Assembly: GCF_008386695.1 (NCBI RefSeq)
Contig: NZ_VUOC01000004.1
Location: 2,234,327-2,298,326 of the forward strand
Direction: 5' to 3'
Length of the DNA stretch: 64,000 nucleotides
DNA from: Chitinophaga agrisoli
Lineage (GTDB): Bacteria > Bacteroidota > Bacteroidia > Chitinophagales > Chitinophagaceae
In this document: positions 9,431-18,519 of the stretch, in pieces
Numbering within the stretch: the first letter of the stretch is position 1
How the letters are laid out: every line of letters begins with the position of its first letter
Position numbers and translations under genes: made by a program
The notes under the pieces: model-generated
Seen by the model: only the letters and a program-made list of their open reading frames with translations
Told to the model about the DNA's origin: nothing
The model's database searches: none

Positions 9431-9462
9431 TTTGTTACTATATTGCTGTAATAGTACTATTC
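9431..9462 (+). promoter_or_regulatory. Possible promoter for the AraC-family gene
   Basis: TTTG at 9431-9434 is followed after 20 bases by TACTATTC (9455-9462), a partial match to TAnnTTTG. This lies 25 bases before the ATG at 9488. Confidence 0.3.
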
Positions 9463-9487
9463 CGCCATCTAACACCGCCTTTGATCC

Positions 9488-10297
9488 ATGAACAGTAATA
9501 TCTTACAACAGGGACACTATTACGGTACTATTGAGAAAAAAGTACAAACAAAAGGGGTTATCCTCACTTTGAGCAACTACCCCCTGCACGCACAATTGCC
9601 GGACCATTTTCATGAGAACAGCTATCTCTGTTATGTACAGCATGGCAGCTACCAGGAACAATCCGTTTCCGGCAAGCTGGTGTGTGAGCCGGAAGATATT
9701 GTATTTCACCCGGCAGGTATTGTGCACAGAAATACTTTTCCCCATGCCCCTGCCGCCTGTTTTAATATAGAGATAGACGCCGGCTGGCTGCGTAATTTTG
9801 ATACTGCGCCTTTTGCCCTTACGAGGATCAGCAAACTAAAAAGCGCGGCCCTGAAGCTGCTCATCGCCAAAATGCAGGGGGAATTCCGCCAGTACAATCA
9901 TTGGTCCCACCTGATGATAGAAGGACTGACCCTGGAATGTATGGCCATATTTCAGCGGGAAAAAGCCGCCCATAGCGGCGTACCGCAATGGCTGCAACAG
10001 GTGCGGGAAATACTGCATGATGATACCCAGGCCGCCTCTTTATCACAACTGGCCGCCATCACACAGATAAGCCCCTACCATATTGTACGGGAGTTTAAGA
10101 AAGCATACGGCATGAACATCGGCGAATATGTAAACCAGCTAAAGATAGCACGCGCCTGCGCCCTGCTGAAAGATACAGACCTTAACCTGGCGCAGATAGC
10201 GCTGGACTGCGACTTCTCTGACCAAAGCCATTTTGGAAGGATCTTTAAAAGAACCATGGGTTTTACCCCCTTACAGTATAGGAAAGCAACAGAATGA
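9488..10297 (+). CDS. AraC-family transcriptional regulator with cupin sensor
   Basis: The 269-residue protein has an N-terminal cupin-like sensor. Its metal/ligand pocket is suggested by LPDHFHENSYLCYVQHGSY and the second motif FHPAGIVHRNTFPHAPAACFNIEI. From about residue 170 there is a two-helix-turn-helix AraC domain (AASLSQLAAITQISPYHIVREFKKAYGMNIGEYVNQLKIARACALLKDTDLNLAQIALDCDFSDQSHFGRIFKRTMGFTPLQYRK) that matches the family signature closely. It is a one-component regulator. It is divergent from the M1 peptidase and followed 54 bases later by a DUF4240 gene. Its target and ligand are unknown; the divergent peptidase is the simplest guess. Confidence 0.92.
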   Translation: MNSNILQQGHYYGTIEKKVQTKGVILTLSNYPLHAQLPDHFHENSYLCYVQHGSYQEQSVSGKLVCEPEDIVFHPAGIVHRNTFPHAPAACFNIEIDAGWLRNFDTAPFALTRISKLKSAALKLLIAKMQGEFRQYNHWSHLMIEGLTLECMAIFQREKAAHSGVPQWLQQVREILHDDTQAASLSQLAAITQISPYHIVREFKKAYGMNIGEYVNQLKIARACALLKDTDLNLAQIALDCDFSDQSHFGRIFKRTMGFTPLQYRKATE

Positions 10298-10351
10298 TAA
10301 CAACAGCTATACAGTAGATGTATTATCTTAACGCTGCTTAAATATTCCTAT

Positions 10352-10783
10352 ATGAAAGAACAGCTATTCTGGGAGATCATTGAATCATCCTGGAACGATA
10401 CGCCGGCAGCTGCCACCCAACGCAAAGAAGCTACCAGTGCTAATAACACCGTGCTTTTCCCGGAACTGGCCAAACAACTGGAGCATGTTGTTATCCCACA
10501 CATCAGCCAACGCCTGACCACGCTTAACAAAACAGATTTCAAAAAATTCATGGAGATCCTGAACAAAAAGATCAGGCACCTGGACCGTGATGAGGTGCAT
10601 GCGCATGTAGGCGGATCAGATGACGGTTTCCTGGACCGCCGGGGTTTTATTGTGGGGATGGGAGAGGGTTATTATAATACGGTCGATAAAGACCCTTCAA
10701 AAGCTGCCAGGGGTATAGAGGTGGAGTACTTCGCCTATTTTGGCTATGATGTATACGAAGAAAAGTTTGGCGAACCCCTATAA
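10352..10783 (+). CDS. DUF4240-like protein of unknown function
   Basis: This 143-residue soluble protein has no signal peptide or membrane segment. It starts MKEQLFWEIIE and has the segment GSDDGFLDRRGFIVGMGEGYYNTV near residue 88-110. That matches the DUF4240 pattern I recall (N-terminal FW.xI, then a SDDGFxxxRGxVVxxGxxYY block). The family has no established function, though some members sit near toxin-antitoxin or immunity-type genes. Here it is downstream of the AraC gene and converges on uxaC. No role in pectin use can be inferred. Confidence 0.7.
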   Translation: MKEQLFWEIIESSWNDTPAAATQRKEATSANNTVLFPELAKQLEHVVIPHISQRLTTLNKTDFKKFMEILNKKIRHLDRDEVHAHVGGSDDGFLDRRGFIVGMGEGYYNTVDKDPSKAARGIEVEYFAYFGYDVYEEKFGEPL

Positions 10784-10790
10784 GAGATAA

Positions 10791-10857
10791 CGGGCAGTTG
10801 ACAGCCTGTAAACTGTAGTGCAGGATACGGGGACCCCGCGTGACTGCCAACTGCCCG
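10791..10857. terminator. Long inverted repeat between convergent genes
   Basis: CGGGCAGTTGaCAG (10791-10804) pairs with CTGcCAACTGCCCG (10844-10857), 13 of 14 positions. Inside it lies a second small hairpin, CGGGG-A-CCCCG (10828-10838). It sits between the converging DUF4240 and uxaC genes, where a bidirectional terminator or a mobile palindromic repeat would be expected. There is no long T-tract, so the terminator reading is tentative. Confidence 0.45.
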
Positions 10858-10867
10858 CCATTATAAT

Positions 10868-12298
10868 TTATGATACAGCCGCTGTTTGCTCCAGGAACTG
10901 CCAGTTAAAATATTGTTGTGCGTTAAAATAGCAGATATCCTGCACGATCTTACCCACCCATTTAATATCATTCGGCAACTCACCCTGCTCTATCTCCTGT
11001 CCAAACAGGTCGCAGATCAGGCGGCGGAAGTATTCATGCCGGGGATAGGACAAAAAGCTGCGGGAATCCGTTAACATACCCACAAAACGGCTCAGCAGGC
11101 TCATATTGGATAAAGCATTCAGCTGTTTTACCATACCATCCTTCTGATCCAGGAACCACCAGGCAGAACCAAATTGTACCTTACCCGCTACGGAGCCGTC
11201 ATTGAAATTACCGATCATGGTAGCCAGCAGCTCGTTATCCGCGGGGTTCAGGTTATACAGGATGGTCTTTGCCAGTTTATCCTGGCTATCCAGCTTATCC
11301 AGGAATTTAGCCAGTGCACGCGCCTGGGAGAAATCGCCGATGGAATCCCAACCGGTATCCGGGCCCAGTATACGCATCATACGCGAGTTGTTGTTACGCA
11401 GCGCACCCAGGTGATACTGCTGTACCCAGCCTTTTTCCCAATCCAGCACCGCCATTTCCAGCAGGATGGCAGATTTGAATTTGCGGTTCTCTTCCAGGCT
11501 CAGGCCTGCGCCTGCCCTGATCTTTTTAAAGATAGTGGCTATCTCCGCATCCGTAAACTCTTCTGCATAGATCTCTTCAATACCATGATCAGATACAGAA
11601 CAGCCCATGGAAGCAAAGAAATCATGCCGCTGTTTTAATGCCTTCAGCAGATCCTGGTAGGTGCTGATGGATACATCAGACGCCTGCTCCAGTTTAGCCA
11701 GGTATTGGTTATACTTTACCGGGTCGTCTACATTCATAGCCTGATCCGGGCGGAAAGCAGGCAGGATGGGTATTTCAAATCCCTCCTGTTTTAACTGCTG
11801 ATGATATTCCAGCGTATCCACCGGATCGTCTGTAGTACATACCAATGCCACTTTCATTTTACGCAGCAGGTTACGTACGGAGTAGTCCGGCGTTTGCAGC
11901 TTTTCTGTACAGGCGTCATAGATACTGGCGGCAGAAGAAGGCTGCAGGATATCGTATACATCAAAATAGCGTTGCAGCTCCAGGTGTGTCCAGTGGTAAA
12001 GCGGGTTGCGCAGGGTATAAGGCACGGTGGCCGCCCATTTTTCAAACTTCTCCCAATCCGGTTTATTGCCGGTGCAGTAAGTTTCCGGTACGCCGTTGGT
12101 ACGCATGGCCCTCCACTTGTAATGATCGCCGTATAACCATGCTTGTGTCAGGTTCTCAAAATTCATATCGGCAGCTATCTGCGCGGGCGGCAGGTGACAA
12201 TGGTAATCGATCACCGGCATCTCCTTTGCGTACTCGTGATACAAACGCTGCGCCGTAGCTGTGTTCAACAGGAAATGCTCATCCAGGAACTTTTTCAT
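10868..12298 (-). CDS. uxaC: Glucuronate/galacturonate (uronate) isomerase
   Basis: The 476-residue protein is full length for UxaC. The N-terminus carries the characteristic VIDYHCHLPP motif (His33 and His35, metal ligands in the amidohydrolase fold), then DHYKWRAMRTNGV and NPLYHWTHLELQRYF. All are strong family signatures. The C-terminus has RHEYFRRLICDLFGQEIEQGELP. It converts D-galacturonate to D-tagaturonate (or D-glucuronate to D-fructuronate) in the cytoplasm, the first step after pectin depolymerisation. It is the last gene of a four-gene run, 32 bases after uxaB. The next enzyme for tagaturonate is encoded directly upstream. Confidence 0.97.
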   Translation of the reverse strand: MKKFLDEHFLLNTATAQRLYHEYAKEMPVIDYHCHLPPAQIAADMNFENLTQAWLYGDHYKWRAMRTNGVPETYCTGNKPDWEKFEKWAATVPYTLRNPLYHWTHLELQRYFDVYDILQPSSAASIYDACTEKLQTPDYSVRNLLRKMKVALVCTTDDPVDTLEYHQQLKQEGFEIPILPAFRPDQAMNVDDPVKYNQYLAKLEQASDVSISTYQDLLKALKQRHDFFASMGCSVSDHGIEEIYAEEFTDAEIATIFKKIRAGAGLSLEENRKFKSAILLEMAVLDWEKGWVQQYHLGALRNNNSRMMRILGPDTGWDSIGDFSQARALAKFLDKLDSQDKLAKTILYNLNPADNELLATMIGNFNDGSVAGKVQFGSAWWFLDQKDGMVKQLNALSNMSLLSRFVGMLTDSRSFLSYPRHEYFRRLICDLFGQEIEQGELPNDIKWVGKIVQDICYFNAQQYFNWQFLEQTAAVS

Positions 12299-12330
12299 AT
12301 TGTATTGATTAAAACTTATTCATAATGCTA

Positions 12331-13878
12331 TCACTGTGCACCGGCGGCTAATGGCTGCCTGCTTTCTGTCAGCGCTTTCTTTATTACGGCGGTTGCGCCA
12401 TCCCTTGTCAGTGCGGACAGCATGTCCGTTACCGCGCGGGCAAACCCTTTTAATTGCGTAAGGTCTGTGCCCCACAGATTGGTATTAGCCAGTACTTCTT
12501 TTACCAGTACGGCTGCCTCCAGGCGTTTCCACTCATCATGGAACCAGGCGGCATGATCATCCTGTATCGTATACTCCTTACCGTTCACCGCGCCTTTATA
12601 CTGCCCGTCTGCAGTACGCTCGCTGCGCATAAACAGCAGGTAAGCGGCAAAGCCCAGGGCCATCAGACGGGGCGGTTCCTGCGAGCGCTCGTAATGGCGC
12701 AGCAGTACCGGTATATTCCGCATCTTCATTTTAGAAGTGTACTGCATGGTAATAGCTACCCACTGGTGCGCGATATGCGGATTCCGGAAACGGTCCAGCA
12801 CAGATTGCGCGAACTCTGCAGCCATGGTGTCGGAAATATAGATATCTGTAATAGCGGGGGCCATTTCCTGCAGCATCAGCGAGGAAATGCAGGCTTCCAT
12901 ATCCGCATCTTCCATTGCCTGCCGCACCGTGTTAAAGCCTGCTAATACGGCCAGGCCGCAGCTAAAGGTATGTGTGCCATTCAGCAGGCGCAGCTTCAGC
13001 TCCCGGAATACGTTAATATCCGGGGCCAGTACCACGCCGCTATCTGTTTTGCTAAAACTTAAACGCTCCTGCACTTTTTTATCGGCTGTTTCAATGGCCC
13101 ATAAACGGTAGGCTTCCGCCATGATCATCAGGTCATCTTTATAACCCAGCGCCTCCTGCATGGCCTGTTGCTCCTGCGCGGGTAAGGCGCCGGGCACAAT
13201 ACGGTCTACCAGGGAGCTGCAGAAATGGTTGGCATCGTTTAACCAGCTGATGAAAGCCGGCGCTAACTGATGCCGGGCAGCCAGTTCCAGCACGATCTCC
13301 TTTAATTTCTTTCCGTTATCTACCAGCAGTTCCGTGGGGATGATGATCATTCCCTTATCCGCGCGCCCGCTGAAATGCTGGTAGCGGCGGTACAGGAATG
13401 CCAGCAGCTTGCCAGGAAAAGATACCGGCGGCGCGGCGTTGATATTATCGTCCACCAGGGTGATGCCTACTTCTGTTGTATTCGAGATAACGATCTCCAT
13501 ATCCGGGTTTTCTGCACAATGCAGGATCTCATCCCATTCTGCGGCGGCGCTTAGTACGCGGCTGATGGAAGCGTTCAGGCTATTTTCCGCTACCTTCTGC
13601 CCCTGCTCAATACCACGGATGCAGAGGGTGTATAGCCCCTGCTGGTCTGCAAAAGCGTCTGTGCTGCCTTTACCGGTAGATTTTACCACCACTACCCTGC
13701 CGTTGAATACGCCGGCTTTATTGGCTTTATCAATAAAATAGTCCGGCAGGCCGCGCAACAGCACGCCGGTACCAAACTGCAATACTTTTTCCGGTAACTG
13801 TAAATGCGCCGCTGCGGGCAATTGTATATCGCTGCTGCTGATGGCAGGCAGCGTGTGTGTAGTTAATTGTTTCATCAT
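12331..13878 (-). CDS. uxaB: Tagaturonate reductase (altronate oxidoreductase)
   Basis: The 515-residue protein belongs to the mannitol dehydrogenase / polyol-uronate reductase family. The Rossmann-type start is VLQFGTGVLLRGLPDYFIDKANKAG, followed by VVVVKSTGKG. The substrate-domain motif RLLNGTHTFSCGLAVLAG fits the LKxxxLNxxH catalytic region of this family. It reduces D-tagaturonate to D-altronate with NADH. With UxaC next door, the assignment to the galacturonate branch (UxaB rather than UxaC-linked mannonate UxuB) is a reasonable inference. Altronate dehydratase (UxaA), KdgK and KdgA, needed to finish the pathway, are not in the window. Confidence 0.92.
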   Translation of the reverse strand: MMKQLTTHTLPAISSSDIQLPAAAHLQLPEKVLQFGTGVLLRGLPDYFIDKANKAGVFNGRVVVVKSTGKGSTDAFADQQGLYTLCIRGIEQGQKVAENSLNASISRVLSAAAEWDEILHCAENPDMEIVISNTTEVGITLVDDNINAAPPVSFPGKLLAFLYRRYQHFSGRADKGMIIIPTELLVDNGKKLKEIVLELAARHQLAPAFISWLNDANHFCSSLVDRIVPGALPAQEQQAMQEALGYKDDLMIMAEAYRLWAIETADKKVQERLSFSKTDSGVVLAPDINVFRELKLRLLNGTHTFSCGLAVLAGFNTVRQAMEDADMEACISSLMLQEMAPAITDIYISDTMAAEFAQSVLDRFRNPHIAHQWVAITMQYTSKMKMRNIPVLLRHYERSQEPPRLMALGFAAYLLFMRSERTADGQYKGAVNGKEYTIQDDHAAWFHDEWKRLEAAVLVKEVLANTNLWGTDLTQLKGFARAVTDMLSALTRDGATAVIKKALTESRQPLAAGAQ

Positions 13879-13900
13879 GACAGATTTCTACTTAAATCCC

Positions 13901-15778
13901 CTATTTCTTTTTTGCCTGTTGTACTAACCAATTGACCAGGTCTGTAGCCGCCTGGTAGTTTTCGTATTCCGCCGGCAGCTTGCGGCCATCCAGGTACTCG
14001 TTGTAAAACCAGGGATCGCCTACCGCAAATACGGTTCCCTTACCTACATGCGCAACGGACATCACTACATGATCCCCGTCTTTATAAACAGCTGTTGCCG
14101 GCGCTTTCAGCTCCTGGGTGCTTAATTCCTTGATGTATACTTTTTTTGTATGATTAAAGACCGCATGCCCCGCAGGGATGGCCAGCGCGCCCATTTCAAA
14201 CTGTTTGCCCTGTACCCGGTTGCGGCTGTCTTCATTAAAATGGATGCCAAAACGCTCTGTAAGCAGGTTGATTTTTTGGAGCTCCGCATTGGCAGAGTCG
14301 TTTTCCAGTATCACCAGCACACCGCCGGCTTTTACCCAGTTATAGATCTGGGCGGCGTCTGCTGCCGTAATGTTATGCGGGCTCGCGGTCTCCTTTTGCG
14401 TATCCGGGTCTGTAATGATATAGATATTGCTATGCTGCAGGTTGGCAGCAGTAGGCGCTACAGACAACGTATCCGTAGCTACGCCATAACGGCGGAAGAT
14501 ATGGCCCAGCAGTGAATAACCGTTGTTGTCCACTTCATTCCATACATAATGGAAACGCTCCATGCCACCATTGGGGCCTTTACGCCATTCGTTGTTAAAA
14601 TACTGATCCAGTGTAACGGTAAGGCCCTTGCCTTTTCCCAGGGTAGGCAGCATCTCCATTTCATGGGCGGCCAGCATATAAGCGCCAGCGCCTTTAGGAT
14701 CGTTCACCACCACTTTCTCACTCAGGTAATAGGCATAGCTGCCATCGCGGTAAGGCTCGCCGCCCAGGCCCGCTACGCTGCATACACCGTGCAGGTCTAC
14801 CCCGCCTTCCGCGGCGCGGGTAATAAATTGTTTCTGGATACCGGCAAATCCTTTTACCGCTGCTTTGCGGTAGCTTTCCGGCAGGTAGCCTTTCCGCACA
14901 CCTTTCTCCAAAGCATATACGAACATACAGGAGGCAGAGGCTTCCAGGTAATTACCTTTTTCCTTACCCTTATCCAGCACCTGCCACCATACGCCGGAGG
15001 CGGGATCCTGGTATTTTACCGCCGCGGCGGCAAAACGGTTCAGGATAGCGATCAGCGTATCGCGGCCTTTATGGTCTGCGGGGAAATAATCCAGCACATC
15101 CACCAGGGCCATACCATACCAGCCCATAGCCCGGCCCCAGAAATTGGGGGAGCGGCCGGTGGTCTTATCTGCCCAGCGCTGCTGCCGGGACTCATCCCAG
15201 GCATGGTACAGCAAACCGGTACGGCTATCGCGCGCATGTTTTTCCATCAGCACAAACTGGCGGGTAATATCATTAAAAGCGGTGTCCTCATGGAAAAGGG
15301 CCGCGTATTCCGCATAAAAAGGCTCGCCCATATATAGGCCGTCCAGCCACATCTGGTAGGGATACCGGCGCTTGTGCCAGAAACCGCCATCGCCGGTACG
15401 GGGTTGCGTGCGCAACTGTTCGCGCAGCACATCTGCCGCTTTCCGGTATTTTTCCTGGCCGGTCACTTTATATAACAACAGCAGCAGGCGGCCGTTCTTT
15501 ACATGGTCTATGTTATGATCCGCGCTTTTATAGGTTCGTATATTGCCTTGTTCATCCACAAAGGCGTCCATACACTGCTGTATATAGCGGAAATAGTTAC
15601 CATCGCCGGTGCTCTTCCACAACCCGGCAATCCCTTCCAGGATCACGCCCTGGTCATAGGTCCAGTTGGGAGGAGTGGGTTTACGCATAATGGTAGTGGC
15701 CATATCTGCGGACTGCGCATGCAGCACAGCTGCGGCGCATAACATTAACAAGGTGAGTAAGCTGAATTTCCTGGGCAT
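13901..15778 (-). CDS. GH105 unsaturated rhamnogalacturonyl hydrolase fused to a DUF4350-like domain
   Basis: The 625-residue protein starts with a signal peptide (residues 1-21, ...VLHAQ). Residues about 25-385 are a GH105 (alpha/alpha)6 barrel: NWTYDQGVILEGIAGLW, then MWLDGLYMGEPFYAEYA with the likely catalytic Asp146, then SPNFWGRAMGWYGMALVDVLDYFP. GH105 enzymes hydrate and cleave the unsaturated galacturonosyl residue left by pectin lyases. From about residue 420 a Rossmann-like region follows (IYIITDPDTQKE, KAGGVLVILEN, VGKGTVFAVGDPWFYNEYL) that resembles DUF4350 / ThuA-like glutamine-amidotransferase folds. Plain GH105 proteins are about 370-400 residues, so this is a true fusion. It lies 22 bases upstream of uxaB in the same operon. 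Confidence 0.9.
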   Translation of the reverse strand: MPRKFSLLTLLMLCAAAVLHAQSADMATTIMRKPTPPNWTYDQGVILEGIAGLWKSTGDGNYFRYIQQCMDAFVDEQGNIRTYKSADHNIDHVKNGRLLLLLYKVTGQEKYRKAADVLREQLRTQPRTGDGGFWHKRRYPYQMWLDGLYMGEPFYAEYAALFHEDTAFNDITRQFVLMEKHARDSRTGLLYHAWDESRQQRWADKTTGRSPNFWGRAMGWYGMALVDVLDYFPADHKGRDTLIAILNRFAAAAVKYQDPASGVWWQVLDKGKEKGNYLEASASCMFVYALEKGVRKGYLPESYRKAAVKGFAGIQKQFITRAAEGGVDLHGVCSVAGLGGEPYRDGSYAYYLSEKVVVNDPKGAGAYMLAAHEMEMLPTLGKGKGLTVTLDQYFNNEWRKGPNGGMERFHYVWNEVDNNGYSLLGHIFRRYGVATDTLSVAPTAANLQHSNIYIITDPDTQKETASPHNITAADAAQIYNWVKAGGVLVILENDSANAELQKINLLTERFGIHFNEDSRNRVQGKQFEMGALAIPAGHAVFNHTKKVYIKELSTQELKAPATAVYKDGDHVVMSVAHVGKGTVFAVGDPWFYNEYLDGRKLPAEYENYQAATDLVNWLVQQAKKK

Positions 15779-15847
15779 TAATTTATCTGCTTTTGAGAAC
15801 CATTAAATGTCCTGCGCCGTAAAGGCACAGGACACATGGACATTGTA

Positions 15848-18184
15848 TCAACGAACCTGCAGGGCCTTATTGCTGGCGCCGGCAGTAAATTGCGTACTTT
15901 CTTTTGACTTGCGTACATCCGTACCGGTCACCACTATATTGCGGCAGCTTTCTCCCTGCACCGCCATAAACCGGTCTGCCTGATCGTACTGGATATTATT
16001 AAGCGTAATATCCTGGCTGCTGCGCACCGTCACCAGCGGGTCTGTATCCCGGGTGATCAGGTGTACATCCGTTAAATGGATGTTCTTCGCTTCCAGGCAT
16101 TCAATACCTTTTTTAGCCCGGATGGTCATATTGTTCATGTATATACCGGCAATGGGCATCTCCGGCAGGCCGCGTATAAACACTGCTTTATCAGCATTGT
16201 TGCACACGATATTGCTGATATGGAAATCCCTGAACTGTGGCGTGGCGTCCGTTACGGGCACTGTTTCCACCTTGGGGCCCTCCCTTTTTTCGCCGGCCAG
16301 GGGCACGGGGTCCTTGGCGGCATAGTACATATCAAACAGGATGGCTTCTGCCGGAATATCTTTCATGTTGATGTCTGCGATATAGATCTTTTCTACGATA
16401 CCGCCGCGGCCGCGGGTGGTCTTAAACCGCAGGCCTATATCCGTACCCAGGAAATTACAGTTGGATACGAACAGGTTGCGCGCGCCGCCAGACATTTCAC
16501 TGCCTATTACAAAACCGCCGTGCGCATGGTATACGGTGCAGTAATCCACAATGGTGTTCTCTGTAGGCTTGCCTCTTTTACGGCCCTGCTCATCCCTGCC
16601 GGATTTGATACAGATGCCATCATCCCCTACATCAAAAGTGCAGTGGGTGATACGCGCATAATTGCAGGACTCCAGGTCCACGCCGTCGCCGTTCTGGGCA
16701 TACCAGGGGTTCTTGGCGTATACATTGCGCAGGGTAATGTTCTCGCACAGCAGAGGATGCAGGCACCAGGCGGGCGAGTTCTGGAAAGTAACGCCTTCCA
16801 GCAGCACGTTTTTACAGTTGGTAATGCTGATCAGGTTAGGGCGCAGGAAATCTTTGATATCCTCATAGTCAGACGGCTGTTTGCCCGGCATGATCACGCC
16901 GGCCAGTTTGGTCTGTGCGCCTATATAGGATTTTCGGGAAGGGTACCAGCTGCTGCTGTCCTTACCGGGGCCTATCATACCGCCGGAGGCCACCAGTTTC
17001 TTCCACTGGTTTTCCGTCAGTTTATCCTTTTTAACGGCCCTCCACACATCGCCATTACCATCAATGATACCGCTACCGGTAATGGCTATATTCTCCAGGT
17101 TTAAGCCGGATACCGGCGCCTGGCAGCGTACGGCGCGTAAACCCTCATAGGTAGTTTCTACCAGAGGGTATTGACCATAGTCGGCTGAAAACTGTAATAC
17201 AGCGCCCGCTGCCAGGTGCAGGTTCACGTTGCTTTTAAGCACAATGGGCCCTGTGATCCACATGCCGGCCGGCACCAGCACTACGCCGCCGCCCTTGCCG
17301 CTGCATGTTTCAATAGCGGTATTAATGATCTTTGTGTTCAGGGTAATGCCGTCTGCCTTAGCGCCCAGCTGGGCAATGTTGAAGGTATCCCGTTTAAAAT
17401 GCGGCTCATAGATCACCGGCAGGTCAAACTGGTATTTGCCTTCAAAAGGCGTCTTAGCAAGGTATTGGGCTAAGGGTAGCTTTTTGTCAAAAATCTCTTT
17501 CGCTACCAGGCCGGCTATCAATGTAGCGCCATAGGTATTGAAATGCGTATCGTCTGTCACGCCATCCGGCAGGGTGGTATAATGGCCTGCGGGCGTGGTC
17601 TTGAACATTTTTACGGAACCTTGTACGCCCTGCTGTACCAGCAAGGCCTCGCTGCTGCGGTGCAGGTCTATCAGCGGCACTTTATTGGCGGCCGCCACTT
17701 CCCTTACTACACCGGGGTACTCGCCATGCTGGTCTACAAATGCGCCTTTTTCATCAAACTTACGGCGCATCACCGGCGTTATCAGTACCGGGTTAGCGCC
17801 TTTGGCCCTGGCCTCTGTTACAAAACGCAGCAGGTTCTCTTTGTAAGTGGTATGCGGGGCGGCGTAGCGGTTGGGATCTGCTATCTTCTGGTCGTTATGG
17901 CCAAACTGGATCAGCACCCAATCTCCCGGCTTCAGCTGCGCCAGCACGCTATCCCAGCGGTGCTCCGTGATAAAACTTTTGGTGCTGCGCCCGTTTACGG
18001 CATAGTTCTTTATTTCCACGCCGGGCTCAAAGAACGCAGGAAACAGCTGTCCCCACCCTCTTTCCGGGTTATCGATGGCAGGTTTGTTAGCCATGGTAGA
18101 GTCCCCGATCATGAATATACGGGGCTTGGGCTGGTCCTGTACCCATCCGAATAATGCCAGGAAAATGGTGAGATATAACTTCAT
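15848..18184 (-). CDS. CE12 rhamnogalacturonan acetylesterase fused to GH28 polygalacturonase
   Basis: I take the ATG at 18182-18184 as the start (778 residues). The frame is open further, but the upstream start would be GTG and would put a basic tail before the signal peptide. Residues about 20-250 are an SGNH esterase: IFMIGDSTMANKP with the catalytic Ser29, a NYAVNGRSTKSF block, FGHNDQK, and DDTHFNTYGATLIA with the Asp-His pair. From about 280 a GH28 right-handed beta-helix follows: FNIAQLGAKADGITLNT, QNGDGVDLESC, VGDDGICIKSG, AHGGFVIGSEMSGG and LRFKTTRGRGG, which are the catalytic Asp, His and Arg/Lys motifs. One polypeptide would deacetylate and then hydrolyse galacturonan. It is the promoter-proximal gene of the operon with GH105, uxaB and uxaC. 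Confidence 0.93.
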   Translation of the reverse strand: MKLYLTIFLALFGWVQDQPKPRIFMIGDSTMANKPAIDNPERGWGQLFPAFFEPGVEIKNYAVNGRSTKSFITEHRWDSVLAQLKPGDWVLIQFGHNDQKIADPNRYAAPHTTYKENLLRFVTEARAKGANPVLITPVMRRKFDEKGAFVDQHGEYPGVVREVAAANKVPLIDLHRSSEALLVQQGVQGSVKMFKTTPAGHYTTLPDGVTDDTHFNTYGATLIAGLVAKEIFDKKLPLAQYLAKTPFEGKYQFDLPVIYEPHFKRDTFNIAQLGAKADGITLNTKIINTAIETCSGKGGGVVLVPAGMWITGPIVLKSNVNLHLAAGAVLQFSADYGQYPLVETTYEGLRAVRCQAPVSGLNLENIAITGSGIIDGNGDVWRAVKKDKLTENQWKKLVASGGMIGPGKDSSSWYPSRKSYIGAQTKLAGVIMPGKQPSDYEDIKDFLRPNLISITNCKNVLLEGVTFQNSPAWCLHPLLCENITLRNVYAKNPWYAQNGDGVDLESCNYARITHCTFDVGDDGICIKSGRDEQGRKRGKPTENTIVDYCTVYHAHGGFVIGSEMSGGARNLFVSNCNFLGTDIGLRFKTTRGRGGIVEKIYIADINMKDIPAEAILFDMYYAAKDPVPLAGEKREGPKVETVPVTDATPQFRDFHISNIVCNNADKAVFIRGLPEMPIAGIYMNNMTIRAKKGIECLEAKNIHLTDVHLITRDTDPLVTVRSSQDITLNNIQYDQADRFMAVQGESCRNIVVTGTDVRKSKESTQFTAGASNKALQVR

Positions 18185-18519
18185 TGCCTTACGAGTTTTT
18201 GTTTTTGCGTGCACCCGCTACTTTAATGAGAAAGTAACTGTTGTTCATAACGGAAGCGTGAATGGCGATATGACTGGAAAGCACCTGCCAGCGAGATACA
18301 GCACATATTTTATCAGCTTTTCAATACCGGTGTCCGATAAGGCAATTCTACAGATATATTCAGTAATACGAAAGGATTTATAGCGATTTTTTTACGCAAT
18401 CGTTACCGGGAACGATGCAGCAGCAAGCGATTGGCGAAATACGCTAACGACTATCCCCTAACGACTTATAACTTAAACTATTAAAACCCTCGGAAAATGC
18501 TTATTTTTACTACTGCGTT
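18185..18519. other. Divergent promoter region between GH28 operon and LacI gene
   Basis: These 335 bases contain no gene I can support. They hold a near-perfect palindromic operator at 18399-18416, and a TATTTTTA stretch at 18502-18509 close to the LacI start. I did not find a clear TAnnTTTG promoter for the minus-strand operon. Confidence 0.6.
18399..18416. promoter_or_regulatory. Putative LacI-family operator (autoregulation and GH28 operon)
   Basis: The 18-base element ATCGTTACCGGGAACGAT is a palindrome except for one symmetric pair. Its core TACCGGGAACG is identical to that in front of the SusC gene at 3960-3970. It lies between the divergent GH28 operon and a LacI gene, where operators of such regulators usually sit. 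Confidence 0.65.
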
